DNA from: Cryptomeria japonica
Taxonomy: Eukaryota > Streptophyta > Pinopsida > Cupressales > Cupressaceae
Reading direction: 5' to 3'
Length of the DNA stretch: 64,000 nucleotides
Assembly (NCBI RefSeq): GCF_030272615.1
Contig: NC_081413.1
Span: forward strand, 564,076,010-564,140,009
The notes beneath the pieces were generated by a model. The model did not search any database. It was not told the origin of the DNA and saw only the letters and a list, made by a program, of their open reading frames with translations. Numbering within the stretch: position 1 is the first letter of the stretch; each line of letters begins with the position of its first letter. Positions 44,500-57,269 of the stretch are shown here, in pieces. The translations under genes were made by a program, and so were the position numbers.

Positions 44500-46449
44500 G
44501 AGTATTTGCCGATGTTGGAGTCACGGGAGAGATTCCCATCGACTCAGAGACTGCGTCCAGAGTTGTCCATCCAGGACATGATTTCCATTGAGGAGATGGG
44601 TCTCACATATATGCTCTATGTGCCTGAGTTTCGGGCAAACATGGGGTTGCTGACTGCATTGGCCGAGAGATGGCACTCAGAGACATGCACGTTTCACCTG
44701 CCGATGGGTGAGATGACAGTGACACTAGAGGATGTATACAGGATACTACATGTTCCCATTGATGGAGAGTTGATCCCCTACGACCGTGACGGTGACAGGG
44801 AGGCCTTGAGACGGGTTTTTCAGGATCCTGAGTTGGAGATGAGAGCAGGGCATGTAGCCTGGGACACCATGACTGCCACAGGATTGGCATTGCCGGCAGT
44901 TATTGGGGGAGTTATCAGTGGATACCTGTGTCCAGACAGGGCCACACGAGGATTGGCAGTGGGCTGGGGAGGGGCCTTGGAGACGCTGATGGCAGAGCAC
45001 ACTAGGTATGCATGGGGGCCATGTGTCCTAGCACATTTGTACTATGAGCTGCATCAGTTTGTATACCACGGATCAGTGGGGCTGGGCTGCGGTGTGACTC
45101 TATTGCAGGTGTGGGCCTATGAGCACCTTCCAGTGACGAGGCCGATTCACTTCAGAGGCAGAGGACAGGGACAGAGTTTTGTTCATTTGTATGCCATGAT
45201 CACATCCCAGCCTCGGATTGGGAGATTGGAGCACTGGAGGAGAGTCATTGATGACATTGATATGGTGATCTGGAGGCCGTACCTGGGGTGCGAGGAGTGG
45301 GGTGATGATGCACTGGAGCTACCCTACACCTTCCGGAGCAGGTACCTGATTGGGCGGACGCCCTATATATTAGAGAGACAGCTGGTGGATAGGGTATGCA
45401 GGCAGTATGGCCGGATTCAGAGGATGCCCCGAGGCTCGGGTATGTATGCCCGTACTGTTAGAGATCAGGTGCAGTTTGGCCCACTGCTATCTTATGATCA
45501 GGCAGTGATGCAGCTAGCAGAGATGATGCCGATGCCATGGGACATGTGGCCAGAGGTAGATGATGCAGGGATGGACGCAGAGTACTCTGCGTACTGGGCA
45601 GAGCATCCATTTCCGAGGTTGACAGATCCGGCAGAGCCAGTGGATGGAGAGGGTGGAGGAGATGATGATGAGGGAGGAGGGGATGCAGGTAGGGGCCGGC
45701 GGAGGCGGAGGGGAGTGGTGGGAGAGAGACGGGTAGCACCTCGGAGGGAGGGAGGTCAGGAGAGAGCAGCTCCAGTGGTGAGAGGACGGGGTGGACTGCC
45801 CCTACAGGTGCCAGCAGCGCAGGGTCCCAGAGAGGGACAGAGACAGGTGCAGCCAGAGGGACAGAGACAGGTACAGCCACAGGTACCTATACAGGCACAG
45901 GGACAGGTGCAGGCAGAGGCACAGGGACAGGCACCTGTAGAGGGGGAGCCACAGGCAGGGGCGGAGAGCGGAGACTCCGAGGAGGATGAGGTGGTGAGGT
46001 TGCGGGAGATCTGCCAGGGCCAGGCAGATGAGATTGAGGATTTGGTTCGAGAGAGGAACCACCTCAGGATCAGGGTCCGCGATACAGAGCGGGAGAGGGA
46101 TCAGGCCATCCAGAGATATACCGAGGCCGAGACAGCTCTGAGGGCAGGTAGGCGGGCAGCAGAGGATGCAGGGGCAGGCTACGCCTATGTTTTGCGAGCG
46201 GGAGAGGAGATCGCCTACTGGAGGGATCTATATTATGCAGCCGTGCCAGCGGAGCAGCGGGCTAGGAGCTTCCAGAGGTCGTCGCGCACAGCGACGGCTA
46301 CGGGAGGGAGCCGCAGGAGACAGGCATCCAGCGGTGGGGTTATGGGGCCTCCACCACCACCAGAGGGACAGGGGGATCCAGGGGCAGGGCCATCTACAGC
46401 TCAGACTCCGTCGAGGCGAGGTGGCTCCGAGGGAGGGAGTTCCTCATAG
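44500..46449 (+). CDS. Antisense plant mobile domain (PMD) protein, exon 2
   Basis: With exon 1 the product is 671 aa; from the ATG at 44,512 alone it is 645 aa. The first ~380 residues of the exon are a plant mobile domain (aminotransferase-like/MAIN type): GLLTALAERWHSETCTFHLP, MGEMTVTLEDVYRILHVPID and a long conserved-looking region to about 45,560. Then come an acidic stretch, an Arg/Gly-rich region, a Gln-rich repeat (QVQPEGQRQ.., QGQAPVEGEPQ), a charged coiled coil (about 45,990-46,150) and a Ser/Gly/Pro-rich tail. It is intact, clearly more GC-rich than the flanks, and opposite in direction to gag-pol. PMD proteins of plants act in genome silencing and meristem maintenance (MAIN, MAIL1), and PMDs also ride on transposons. 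Its job in the element is unknown. Confidence 0.85.
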   Translation, partial: EYLPMLESRERFPSTQRLRPELSIQDMISIEEMGLTYMLYVPEFRANMGLLTALAERWHSETCTFHLPMGEMTVTLEDVYRILHVPIDGELIPYDRDGDREALRRVFQDPELEMRAGHVAWDTMTATGLALPAVIGGVISGYLCPDRATRGLAVGWGGALETLMAEHTRYAWGPCVLAHLYYELHQFVYHGSVGLGCGVTLLQVWAYEHLPVTRPIHFRGRGQGQSFVHLYAMITSQPRIGRLEHWRRVIDDIDMVIWRPYLGCEEWGDDALELPYTFRSRYLIGRTPYILERQLVDRVCRQYGRIQRMPRGSGMYARTVRDQVQFGPLLSYDQAVMQLAEMMPMPWDMWPEVDDAGMDAEYSAYWAEHPFPRLTDPAEPVDGEGGGDDDEGGGDAGRGRRRRRGVVGERRVAPRREGGQERAAPVVRGRGGLPLQVPAAQGPREGQRQVQPEGQRQVQPQVPIQAQGQVQAEAQGQAPVEGEPQAGAESGDSEEDEVVRLREICQGQADEIEDLVRERNHLRIRVRDTERERDQAIQRYTEAETALRAGRRAAEDAGAGYAYVLRAGEEIAYWRDLYYAAVPAEQRARSFQRSSRTATATGGSRRRQASSGGVMGPPPPPEGQGDPGAGPSTAQTPSRRGGSEGGSSS

Positions 46450-48137
46450 CTATAGTGGGCTCCCATTGTATCAGTAGATGTATCATTGTTGTATTGTAGA
46501 CACCTGCGGGTGATTCTTTTGTAGCCATATGATTCTTTTGACATCATTGTATTATGACACATTTGATTGATTATATATATGAGATGATTCATCTTTTGCG
46601 GCAGCTATATGCATGTGTACCTTGTGTGATGAGATGTTCTTATGTGATGCATGTTTTATGATATGGATGCTTATATGATGCAAGGCCATATATTTTTGTT
46701 CTTTTATGTTGTATATGTGATGCATGATGCAAATGAAAATGTATGTGATGCAAATGATTATTTATATAATGAAAATGTGAGATGTGCTAACATGTGTTGT
46801 ATGCAGGATGTGATGCCATTATAATATCTATATGTATGAAATGCTTATATGTGGTGATGCAGGTGCAACTATATGAAATGCACATGTTTTTGGTGTGTCA
46901 TTATACTCAGTCATGTGATAGCGGGCTACGCGGACTCGAGAAGGACAATGGAAGTCAATCAAGAAAGGGGGATGGAAGACAGAAGATATGAACGTGAAAG
47001 AGCTTCTTGTGCGTTATCATCATTGAGCTTTATTATGGCAGAATAGGTTATGACAATCGAGGCATATGTTCGGCCCAGAAAGTCATTGTACCTGTTTGCA
47101 TGGAGATAAGACAGTCACAAACAAGGAATGCCCCAGTTCACACTAGACTCACAGTGTCCTCATATCCTTGGACAAGTCATAGTATTACTAAAAGACAATC
47201 CACAGACAGCAAATGCAAATAAGTGATGATACCCCATCCTCGCCTTTCTAGTCAAAGACATCCTGGAGATAGAATCTCTAGTCAAAGACATCCCGGAAAA
47301 GCTAAAAGACATGTCACCAAAAAGATAAAACCAAAAGAAAACCAAGACTCGACACCCACATCCACTGTAGTCTTCAAGTTTGTGTCTCTTGTCACTTGTT
47401 TAAGTCAAATTTTGATTGTGGTCACAATGTTCACTTTCACAAAAAGGATAGATAGCACTGAACCATATGTTGTCTGAGTCTGTTAAAAGATTTGATTTTG
47501 TTGAAGCCCATTGTTGCTGCTGTGTCTCCTTGGAAACTGACTGAATCCATGAAACTGATACCTTATTGTGGAGAAGATGGAACTTTATTGCGGATCTGCG
47601 ATGCAAAATGTTGCTTTATTGCGAATTGTGCGCGGATAGACTGAAGAGAGCTGAAAGAAACTGTACTCCTCGAAATATGTGATGTTCTCAGTTCCACACC
47701 CATTACTAGACGCAGGAATTGGCCGTAGTCACAGATAGGATCTGATTTATTATGAATGGCTAACCAATCTCGGGTAGATCAATAACAAGCCATGATGGGA
47801 ATGGGTAAGTTTATTGTGAGTGAATTGGTCGTGATTGTGTGCGAAGTGAAAGAATGAAAGGGAATCCTGAAAGAGGGAGGAGCAAAGTCCCTACGCATGG
47901 CGCTGGTGACCCAGTTTTCACCATGGTACTTGCCCAGGGTGCCACCGAAGTGGTTTTCACCGTTGGACGAAATTATTTCTCTTTACTTTCTTGGATTTTG
48001 CAATTTTTTTGTTGTCACAAGGCGCCTGTTTACCAGGTTTTCACCAAGTAACAATTTTTTTGTTTTTATAATTTTTTTGTATTTTTGAATTTTTTGATTT
48101 TTTTTTGTATTTTTGCATTAGGATACTCAAAAAGAGC
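46450..48137. other. Spacer between the convergent PMD gene and gag-pol
   Basis: No gene. It should hold the 3' ends of two convergent transcripts. Bases 46,610-46,870 are rich in ATGTGATGCA words. CTAGTCAAAGACATCC occurs twice near 47,250-47,300. A TTTTCACC word recurs at about 47,915, 47,953 and 48,038. Confidence 0.6.
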
Positions 48138-51100
48138 TTATGTGTAGAACCTGCGAAGGTGCATGCTGTTGATAGGATCCTCCAAAGATTCACCTTCTGT
48201 AGTTGAGAGCTGATATGCCCCAGATCCATATGCTGCTGTGATGATGTAAGGACCAAGCCAGTTGGGTTCAAATTTGCCCTTCTTTTCTCTATCTTGCTGA
48301 TTCTTGGGGTTCTCTCTGAGGACTAAGTCACCTACCTCAAATGTGCGAGGCTTGACCTTGTGATTGTAACTGCGACTCATTCGTTGTTGGTAAGCCTTGA
48401 GATGATTAAAAGCAGTGTGTCGTCGTTCCTCCAACAGTTCTAGTTCTTGTAAGCGAGAGACCCTGTAGTCTTCATCATTGATTATGTTTCTCAAGGAGAC
48501 CCTTAAAGAAGGTAACTCGACCTCAATAGGCAAGATGGCTTCAGCACCATAGACAAGTGAGTAAGGTGTAGCTCCTGTAGGTGTGCGGACACTGGTACGA
48601 TATGCCCAAAGTGCGGGATTGAGTTGGACATGCCAGTTACGGCCAGCGTCGTCGACTGTCTTTTTAAGTATTTTGAGGATTGTTTTGTTAGACGCCTCAG
48701 CTTGGCCATTACCTTGGGGGTAATATGGTGTGGAGAAACGATGAGAGATATGGAATCGCTCACAGAGTTCATGAACATCCTGATTCTTGAAAGGACGCCC
48801 GTTGTCGGTAATAATGGAAGTAGGAATCCCGTATCGGCAAATGATGTAGTTCAGGATGAAAGTAGCGATTTGTTTCCCAGTAACTTGTGTGAGAGGCACG
48901 GCTTCAATCCACTTTGTGAAATACTCTGTGGCTGTGATAATGAATTTATGTCCGTTGGAAGAAGGAGGGTGAATCTTGCCTATGAGATCGAGTCCCCACT
49001 GACAAAAGGGCCAAGGAGATGCAAGTGGCTGTAGTTCTTGTGCTGGTGCGTGTATGAGGTCTCCATGAATTTGACACTGCTTACACTTCTTGACAAACTG
49101 ATATGCATCTTTTTCCATAGTAGGCCAGTAGTATCCAGTCCTGATGAGTTTCTTGGCCAAGGTAGGACCACTAGTATGCGGACCACATATCCCTTCGTGC
49201 ACTTCTCGTAACGCAATCTGAGCTTCGTCACTCTCTAAACATCTAAGGAGGGTGCCATCTAGACCTCGTCGGTATAGGATATCAGCTAGGATAACGTATC
49301 GGGAGGATTGGCGGATGAAAGTGCGGCGTTGGTTGTTCGATAAATCGGGAGGTAAGATGTTGTCGCGAAGGTATGTGAATATGGAACCATATAACTGGGA
49401 TTCAGGACCAACAACACATATCATTTCCGTGAGAGTGATCTCATATGACGGAATCAGCAGGTTGTCAACCAGGAACTCATAATAGGTCTCATTTTGTGGT
49501 AGGTCAATGAGTGAAGCAATTGTAGCCATGGCATCAGCAGCGCGATTCTGTTCTCTTGGTATCTGCTCAAACTCTATCTTTGCAAAGTGTTGTTTCAGAT
49601 CATCTACCAGTTGTTTGTAAGGCATTAGCTTTTCATCTTTTGTTTGATAATCATCAGTTGCTTGACGGATGACAAGTTGAGAATCGCCAAAAACACGAAG
49701 TTCCTGGATCTTCCACTGAACTGCAATTCTTAACCCCGTTGTTAATGCCTCGTATTCCGCTATATTGTTGGTGCAAGGAAATGATAAGCGGTATGACTTT
49801 GGTATAGAATTGCCTTGGGGAGTTATAAAGAGTATACCCGCTCCTGCCCCGTGCTGTGTGTATGAGCCATCAAAGTATAGTTGCCATGGCTTTGCAGGTG
49901 ATATTGTTAGAATGGACTCATCTGGAAATTCTGACTGTAGAGGAACATCATCTATCATGGGAGCATCTGCCAGTTGATCTGCAATGGCTTGTCCTTTGAT
50001 TGCTTTTCTGTCCACGTATTCTATGTCGAATTCACTCAAAATCATTACCCACTTGGCCAGTCGCCCAGTAAGTGTAGCTTTGTTGAGCAGATATTTTAGT
50101 GGATCAATTCTGGCAATCAACTTGGTCTTGTGAGTGAGCATATAATGTCGTAATTTTTGTGAAGCGAAGACCACAGCGAGACATGCACGCTCAATTGGTG
50201 TGTAGTTGAGCTCATATCCCACCAATGTGCGACTGATATAGTAGACTGCTTTTTCCTTGCCGTCAGGTATTTGCTGTGCTAGTAGTGCCCCCAGTGCTGT
50301 TGGAGTAGCTGATATGTAAAGTAGCAATGGTTGATTCGGAATTGGTGGCATCAAAACTGGCGGGTTCAAAAGATAGTCTTTAAGTGCCTGAAAAGCCTGT
50401 TGACAGTTCTCGTCCCATTTGAACTTAATGTTTTTGTGTAGCAGGTGCTGGAAAGGATTACACTTATCTGCAAGTTGTGCTATGAATCTTCGTATGGACT
50501 GGAGTCTCCCTTGTAAAGACCGAAGTTGACTGATATTCTTGGGTGGCGGCATGTCCAAGATAGCCTTGACTTTTGCTGGATCCGCTTCTATTCCTCTTTT
50601 AGACACAATGAATCCTAGGAGCTTCCCGGAGGTTACTCCAAAGACACATTTCTTTGGATTTAATCTTACCTTGTATTTTTCCAGCCTATCAAAAGCAACT
50701 GAAAGTATGTCCAAGTGTGTATTTCTGTCTATTGATTTAACCAAAAGGTCGTCGACATAATCTTCCACCTTTACATGCATGAGATCATGGAAGATAGTAG
50801 TCATGGCTCGTTGATACGTGGCACCTGCATTTTTCAGCCCAAAGGGCATGACATTCCAGCAGAAGGTTCCCCATGGACAAGTGAATGATGTTTTATGTTG
50901 ATCTTCAGGTGCAATCCTGATCTGATTATATCCAGAGAATCCGTCCATTAAAGATAACATCTCATGGCCTGCTGTGAGATCAACAATTAAATCAATGTTT
51001 GGTAATGGGAAATCATCCTTCGGACAAGCCTTGTTGATATCCCTGAAATCTGTACATATTCGGATGCTGCGATCTGGTTTGCTAACAGGCACTAAGTTGG

Positions 51101-54100
51101 AAATCCATTCAGGATAATCAATTGGGCGTATGAATCCGACATCTAGTAATTTCTCCAGCTCTGCCTTGACTAATAATGCCACCTGTGGATGCATTTTTCT
51201 CAATTTCTGTTTTACTGGTTTTGCCCCCGGTTTGACTGTTAAATGATGCATTACTAAGTCGGGGTCTAGTCCAGGCATATCAGCATAAGACCATGCGAAG
51301 TTGACTTGTCGTGCCTTAAAGAAGCTTATGAACCTTGCTTTCTCGGCCTCTGTCAATGATTGAGCCAAAAATATGTTGTGTGGAACCTCGGCTGTACCAA
51401 TGTTTGTCTTTATAGTCTCCTCTACCAACATGGATGATTTTTCCTCGTATGATGCTGGGAGAATGTCAAGCCTTCCATCTTCGGGCGCCTCAGAGAGGTT
51501 TTCACCCTCAGATACGTCCTTTCTTTTTACTTTTTTAGAGTCAGAGAGCGCCACAGTGTGGTTTTCGCCATAAGACCCTTGTTTTGTCTTTATTTTCACA
51601 TTTTTGCGACTAGAAGGCCCGACACCCTCACCAAAGTATGCCATGTTATTTAGCTCTATGGCGTATCCTGCTTTATGGTCTCCAAGAGGAAGATCATCGC
51701 GAATGCCAAGATAATCAACAATAGCTTCGTCATTTTGAAATGTATCGATCTGTGGTGGTCCATCCTGATCCCAGTCAATGAGTTGGGGGTGAACGAGGGG
51801 AAGGTCTTTAGTGTTTTTAGAATCCGCAAGGCTAATAGTGAAGATGTGGTTATATTCAGGTATGTCAAGGTAGTCATCGAGGTCGTCAATGGCACTCTCC
51901 TCATCAGTGTCGATCGTGAGTGAGTCCAAATTATCATCACTAGTAGCACCCTCAGGGACAGGTGTCCTCATCCTATGTGATCCTGACCTAGGGCCCTGAA
52001 ACGAAGCTTGTGCGGGACCCTTATGGGTCGGTTCTTGACCAACTCTGAATTTCTTGTAAAACTCCTCCTCCTTTGTAGGTTCATCTGGCTCTCTAAATGT
52101 CTCATTAAGTTCATAATCGCTGGAGGATTTGTCTGAACCCCATTCCCACTCATTGGAGTCTGTGGAATAATTATCCTCTTGTTGAACTTCAGCCACTTTG
52201 ACTTGCCATATCTGTTTTGTTTTCTTGTGTTGAATCTTGGGGTTTAGAAAACCAAGCCCCTTAGAGCGTTCCCTTCTTGTAGCTAGCTTAGGTTGTAGAG
52301 GCTCCATGACACCTTCTTTGCGTAGTCCGAGAGGACTTTTTCCATCATACCCGAATCTCTGCAGAATTTTGAAACCTTTACCATAGTTTTCACAGGGTAT
52401 TATAATTTGATCATGTGTATCATCTTCAGCGTCCTTATATAGCATTTTATATAAACTTTCTTCCTCTAGTTCGCCCCATTTTTGAAAGACGGTAGGATCC
52501 CATTTGAGGAGCATGATGGAGATTTGCTTATTTGGATGTGGTCGCCCATATTCCTTGGGGGAGTTCATGACTTGTCGTAAGAACATTGTTTGATTCAGAG
52601 TGTATTCTCCCATGCCTTTGTCTTGAAACTTGGCTCTAAGTTCACCCTGTTTGGATGTCGAGGGCTTTAATGACTCAGGATCAATATATGCTGAAGAAGG
52701 AGTAGCCTCACGATTGCTGGGAATGATAATCTCAGTATGTGATCTCAAGTTATTGCAATATATGAATGGATTTGGATCACCATTGACCGTTACCTCGACT
52801 CCATTATGAGGAAATTTTATGCACTGATGGTATGTTGACGGGACCGCTCTCATTTCATGAATCCATGGACGTCCTAGCAATATGTTATACGTGAGGTCTA
52901 GATCCAGGACTTGACAAATCACGTCCTTTGTTACTGGCCCTATTCTGAGTGGTAAGATGACCGTGCCCTTGGACGAGCGCTCTTCATCATCATAAGCCTT
53001 AATAGTGATTTGGTTTGTAGCATTCACAGCTTTGTCAGAATATCCCAATTGTCTGATGGTGCTCAATGTACAAATATTAAGACCTGCTCCTCCATCTATC
53101 AGGACTCGTTTTATTCGGTGTTTATGTATGAAAGCTTCAATATGTAGAGGTGCATTGTGAGGTTGACTTATGGAGGCGTCATCGGCTTCTGTAAATGTGA
53201 GGGAGTGTGGAACGGATAGGTATCCCACCATGGCTTGAAACTGATCCACGTTTAGATCCGTAGGGACAGCAGTATCTCTCAAGGTTTTGTCAAGGACAGC
53301 TTTATGTGCAGGAGATATACGTAAGAGCTCAAGAATAGAGATGAGTGCGGGTGTTTTCCCTAATTGCTCTACAAGATCGTACTCAGGCTTAGTTGACGGA
53401 AGATTGGTATTCTTAGAAGAGGTTCCTGGCAATGTGATCTTACCTCGACGAGTTGTAACATGACATTCAGAGGTAGCTTCGGATGAAGATCCCACACCTT
53501 TTAGGACAATTTTAGGTCGCTGAGGAGGATTCTCAGGATTTTTATTTTTGATAGTAATGGTAGAAATATGATTGTCCATTGAGATGTGGTTAATAGTGGA
53601 ATCATAATTGTAAGATGTTCTGGTGTAATTGGCTTGATCATCTGTGACTTTGCCTTTTCCCTTGTCATGTTTTGGGAATGGTTCCTTAAACACCTCATGC
53701 TCTTGGTTAGATGAATGTCCCTCAATCTCAATATCTCCTCTGTCAATGAGATCTTGTACAATGTTTTTCAATCGATGGCAATTACTTGTCTTGTGACCCT
53801 TGCTCTTATGAAATTCACAATATTCATCATCATTCCACCAATTCGGTTTTACCTTTGGTTCATATGGAGGAAAATCTGGGACCGTGATCACTTTGTTTGC
53901 TACAAGCTTTTTGAATACTGATTCAAGTGGTTCTCCCAATGGAGTGTACTTCCTTCGTGGTTTGGAAGCTGTTTGATTGTTCACTTGATTGTTGGTAGAA
54001 TTTGATCCAGAAAAGATGAACTTTGGTCTCACTGTGTTAGCATCCACAACACCATCATTAACTGTGTTCTTGTTCTTGTTCCAAAACTTTGGTTTGTCTT

Positions 54101-55287
54101 TTCCCTTAAAGTCCTCTTTGTTTTCTCTGAATAGTTTGATAACTCCTTGTTCAATTAAGACTCTTTCTGTTGCTAGGCCCTTTTCAATGACATCCTTGAA
54201 TGTAGACAAACAAGCTTTTCTGAGATCATAACCAATAGCCTTGTTAACATTTTGTGTGAACATTTCCACCATTTGTTTTTGCGGGATTTCACAAGAGCAT
54301 CTGCTAGCTAAGTTCCTCCATCTTTGCAAAAATGACGCAAAAGATTCTCCTTCTTTTTGTTTCGTATTGCACAAGGTAGTAACTGAGACATCTGTTTCAA
54401 TGTTGTAAGAGAAATGTTGAATGAATGCCTCTGCCAAGTCACCCCATGACTTAATACCAGGAGGTAATTGAGAAAACCATTCCATCGCTTGATCTCCTAA
54501 GCTCTGTGGGAACAACCTCATTAAGTATGTTTCTTCTGCCGCTACCTCAATGCAAGCTGTGAAGAATTGTCTTATGTGTGCCTTGGGATCTCCTCTCCCT
54601 CTATATTTGTCAAATTTCGGTGTTGCAAAGTGCGGAGGAAACGGAGGCATGGGAATGCTCTTATCAAAGGGATAAGGGCATATATCTCTCATAGTATATG
54701 TGGGTTTTGATGTGCCCATGTCTTCCACTTTCTTTTGTAGATCTCTAATTTGTTGCTCCAAATTATTTTTGGGAGGAGATGGATTTCTTGTAGCATATCC
54801 CATGTTTGAAACACCCATTTGAGGAGGAGCCTGTTGCATGTATGGATGATACTGATCGTAGACATGTCCATATGGAGGTCTATATTGTTGCGACATGTAT
54901 GGAGCACTTGGCATAATTTCTTGTTGAGGAACCCCATATCTGTTTTGTGTGTATCTTAGCTCCACTTTGTGCCATCATGTTTAGAAAGTATTGACGATCC
55001 CTCCTCATTATCTCTTCAACCAATCTATTGAATTGAGGATCCATTATAGATTCTTGTATGTCTGCTGATAGTATTGAAGAATTGTCCACATTATCATTGT
55101 GTGTAGCGTTGTGTATAGCGTTTGCGCTTTCCATATTTGGATTGTGTCTATAAACATTCATGTCTGGTAATGTAGTGTGCTCAGGATTGTAGAAGACATC
55201 ATTGTCATACTCATAAGAACTCATGTTTACGGGTCCTTGAGCTTCTTTAGCTTTTCTCCTAGATTTTTGAAGACGGGTTTCAACCAT
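48138..55287 (-). CDS. Ty3/gypsy (Tat-type) Gag-Pol polyprotein
   Basis: A 2,275-codon frame (54,965-48,138) is open to the stop. A first ATG frame begins at 55,287 (MVETRLQKSRRKAKEAQG) and is one base out of register with it; the switch falls between about 54,990 and 54,965, next to CAAAG. Positions in the long frame: Gag about 95-250; zinc-knuckle-like CEFHKSKGHKTSNC about 380; protease VLIDGGAGLN about 620; G-patch region (RFGYDGKSPLGLRKEG) about 860-900; reverse transcriptase with YVDDL about 1,400; first RNase H about 1,550; second, archaeal-type RNase H (LYFDGSYTQHGAGAG) about 1,695; integrase zinc region about 1,960, core with TDNG about 2,050, and a C-terminal chromo-less domain. No stops otherwise, so enzymes look intact; the N-terminus of Gag may not be made without a frameshift. 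Confidence 0.92.
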
Positions 55288-55784
55288 GAACTAGGTGTTA
55301 GACCAATATGTGAGAGACTTAGACGAAAATGACAAGGGTATGTAAGACCAAGAGTTGTATGGAGTGTAAATGAATCTGAAGTTTACTTGCAATGTCCAAA
55401 GTGTAAGACCAAGTATGTATGTTGTAGAGTAGGTGTGACTTCCAAAGAGAGGATAGTTTCTCTTGATGAGGTAAGCTGACCTTGACTCTAAGTAAGACCA
55501 AATGAGACCCAAAGGTAAGAAACCTTGATGAGGGATCACTTAGCAAAGTGTTGTAGTATGTAGTGTGTTGACAAAGTATAGTGAGGACAAGCAAGTGACT
55601 CTTGACTCAAGTTTAGACAAGTATGACTGTAAAATGAGGTATGAAGCAATGATGGACTGTGTAAGACCTTAGAACAGGCTGAATGCTAGATGAACCTGAA
55701 GAGATAACCTAGGAAGCTCAAGTGTGCCGAAACTGATTTCTTTGTTTGCTTGACTGTTAAACTTTTTTCAAATCCTGACACAGA

Positions 55785-56065
55785 CGCCTCTGTATACTTC
55801 ACAGACGCGATTTTAAGACACAGACGCTATTCTGTTTGACACAAACGTGATTCCGAGATTTCCTGTTGATGTTTGCTAAGACTGACAGATTTTTGCAATT
55901 GTGTACACAGACGCGCCTGTATACTTCACAGACGCTATTTCCAGACACAGACGTGTCTCTGTTCGACACAGACGCTGATAAAAACACAGACGCTATTCTG
56001 TACTTCACAGACGCGTTTATCAGACACAGACGCGGTTTTAACAGACACAGACGCGTTTCTGTAAC
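55785..56065 (-). repeat. CGCGTCTGTG motif array, leader copy A (about 12 copies)
   Basis: On the plus strand it reads CACAGACGC(G/T/C), about every 18-24 bp with one larger gap at 55,860-55,900. In gag-pol sense it is the same GCGTCTGTG motif as in the antisense gene's intron. Confidence 0.9.
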
Positions 56066-57269
56066 CTTAGTGCAATCTTTCCTATCTGTGAATTTGTTTT
56101 GCTGTGACCAAATCTGATTTTTCGACTGTTTTTCGTGACAAGAGGACACAGTGTTGATGACCCAATGTTTGCAGACTGTTTAGACTCCAAAAAGTGTGTT
56201 GTTTGATGTAAAAAGTTTTTTGCATACACTTGAAGACACAAAAGACACAATGTTTTGCTGTTTTGTCTTGATTGTTTGAGTGTTTATCATAAGTCAAGCA
56301 CAATTCTTATGGCTGGCCAGGACAATAATTGTTGATCCCACATGGGGTTTTACCCCCGAGGCTACGCTATTCAGAGCGGATACTTAGATGCTTGACCTCA
56401 CTGGCTCCACCCTCGGCACTCACTTCTCGGGTCAGCCAAGCATCAGTCCCCATGAAAACTCCCCATGGCGAACTTTGTATCTCTACTAAGAACCGTATGT
56501 GTGTGGGCCGCTACCAGAGGTCCGACCTCCTGCCTCAACAACTAGAAGGATTTGGGCATCTAAAACAATGAGGTGCTAGTAAGGGCATCCGCTCGTGTGG
56601 CCATACATGCGGCACTTTCAGCTCTGTAAATACAGAAGGCTCCCAGCCGGTAGGGGTTACGCCCTACAAATGATCAAATAAATTTGATCAAACGGGTTTA
56701 TGGGGAGACATAGTGTCGGTATGAACTAATCAGCACACGTTATTCATAGTTTTCACCATGAATACATTTGATTATAGTGGTTTGGATGAGGTGGGTTTTC
56801 CTCGCTACCACTTGGGTCGTTCTCTTCTCACTAGTAGTCCTAATGACCACACGGGAAGACAGGCCCTCTAAAGAATAAACACAAAGAGCCTATTGCTCAA
56901 GACACAAAAGACAATGGTTCAATTTTAGTGCACCAATTGAAGTGTTTGCTAAGCTATGAAGACAAGGCCCACAAATAAAATTACAAAACCCTAGCTAAGG
57001 CCCTGCAACAAAATTGTTAGTAGTTTGGGTTGTTTCAAATGATAACCCCTTCCTGCAAACACACAAGTTAGGTAAATTTTAAGAAAAACCCAAAAAGACT
57101 TTGTGAAAAGGGGCCTTCAACAAAAACGTATTTGCCTCCAAAGCAAGCTGCACAAACCAGGTTAGCTAGATCTGCAAAGGTTAGCCAAAAATAAACCAGA
57201 TCTGAAAACCCTAAGTACAAAATCCGAAAAGCCGAATCGAAAAACTTGAAACAAATTTGCAAAAACAGA

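Noticed and set aside
45458-46062. Long Pro/Leu-rich minus-strand frames
   Set aside because: Shadows of the GC-rich mobile-domain exon on the opposite strand.
53090-53110. Gypsy protease reading DGG instead of D(S/T)G as a defect
   Set aside because: DGG/DGGS variants are common in this branch of plant gypsy elements, so it is probably normal.
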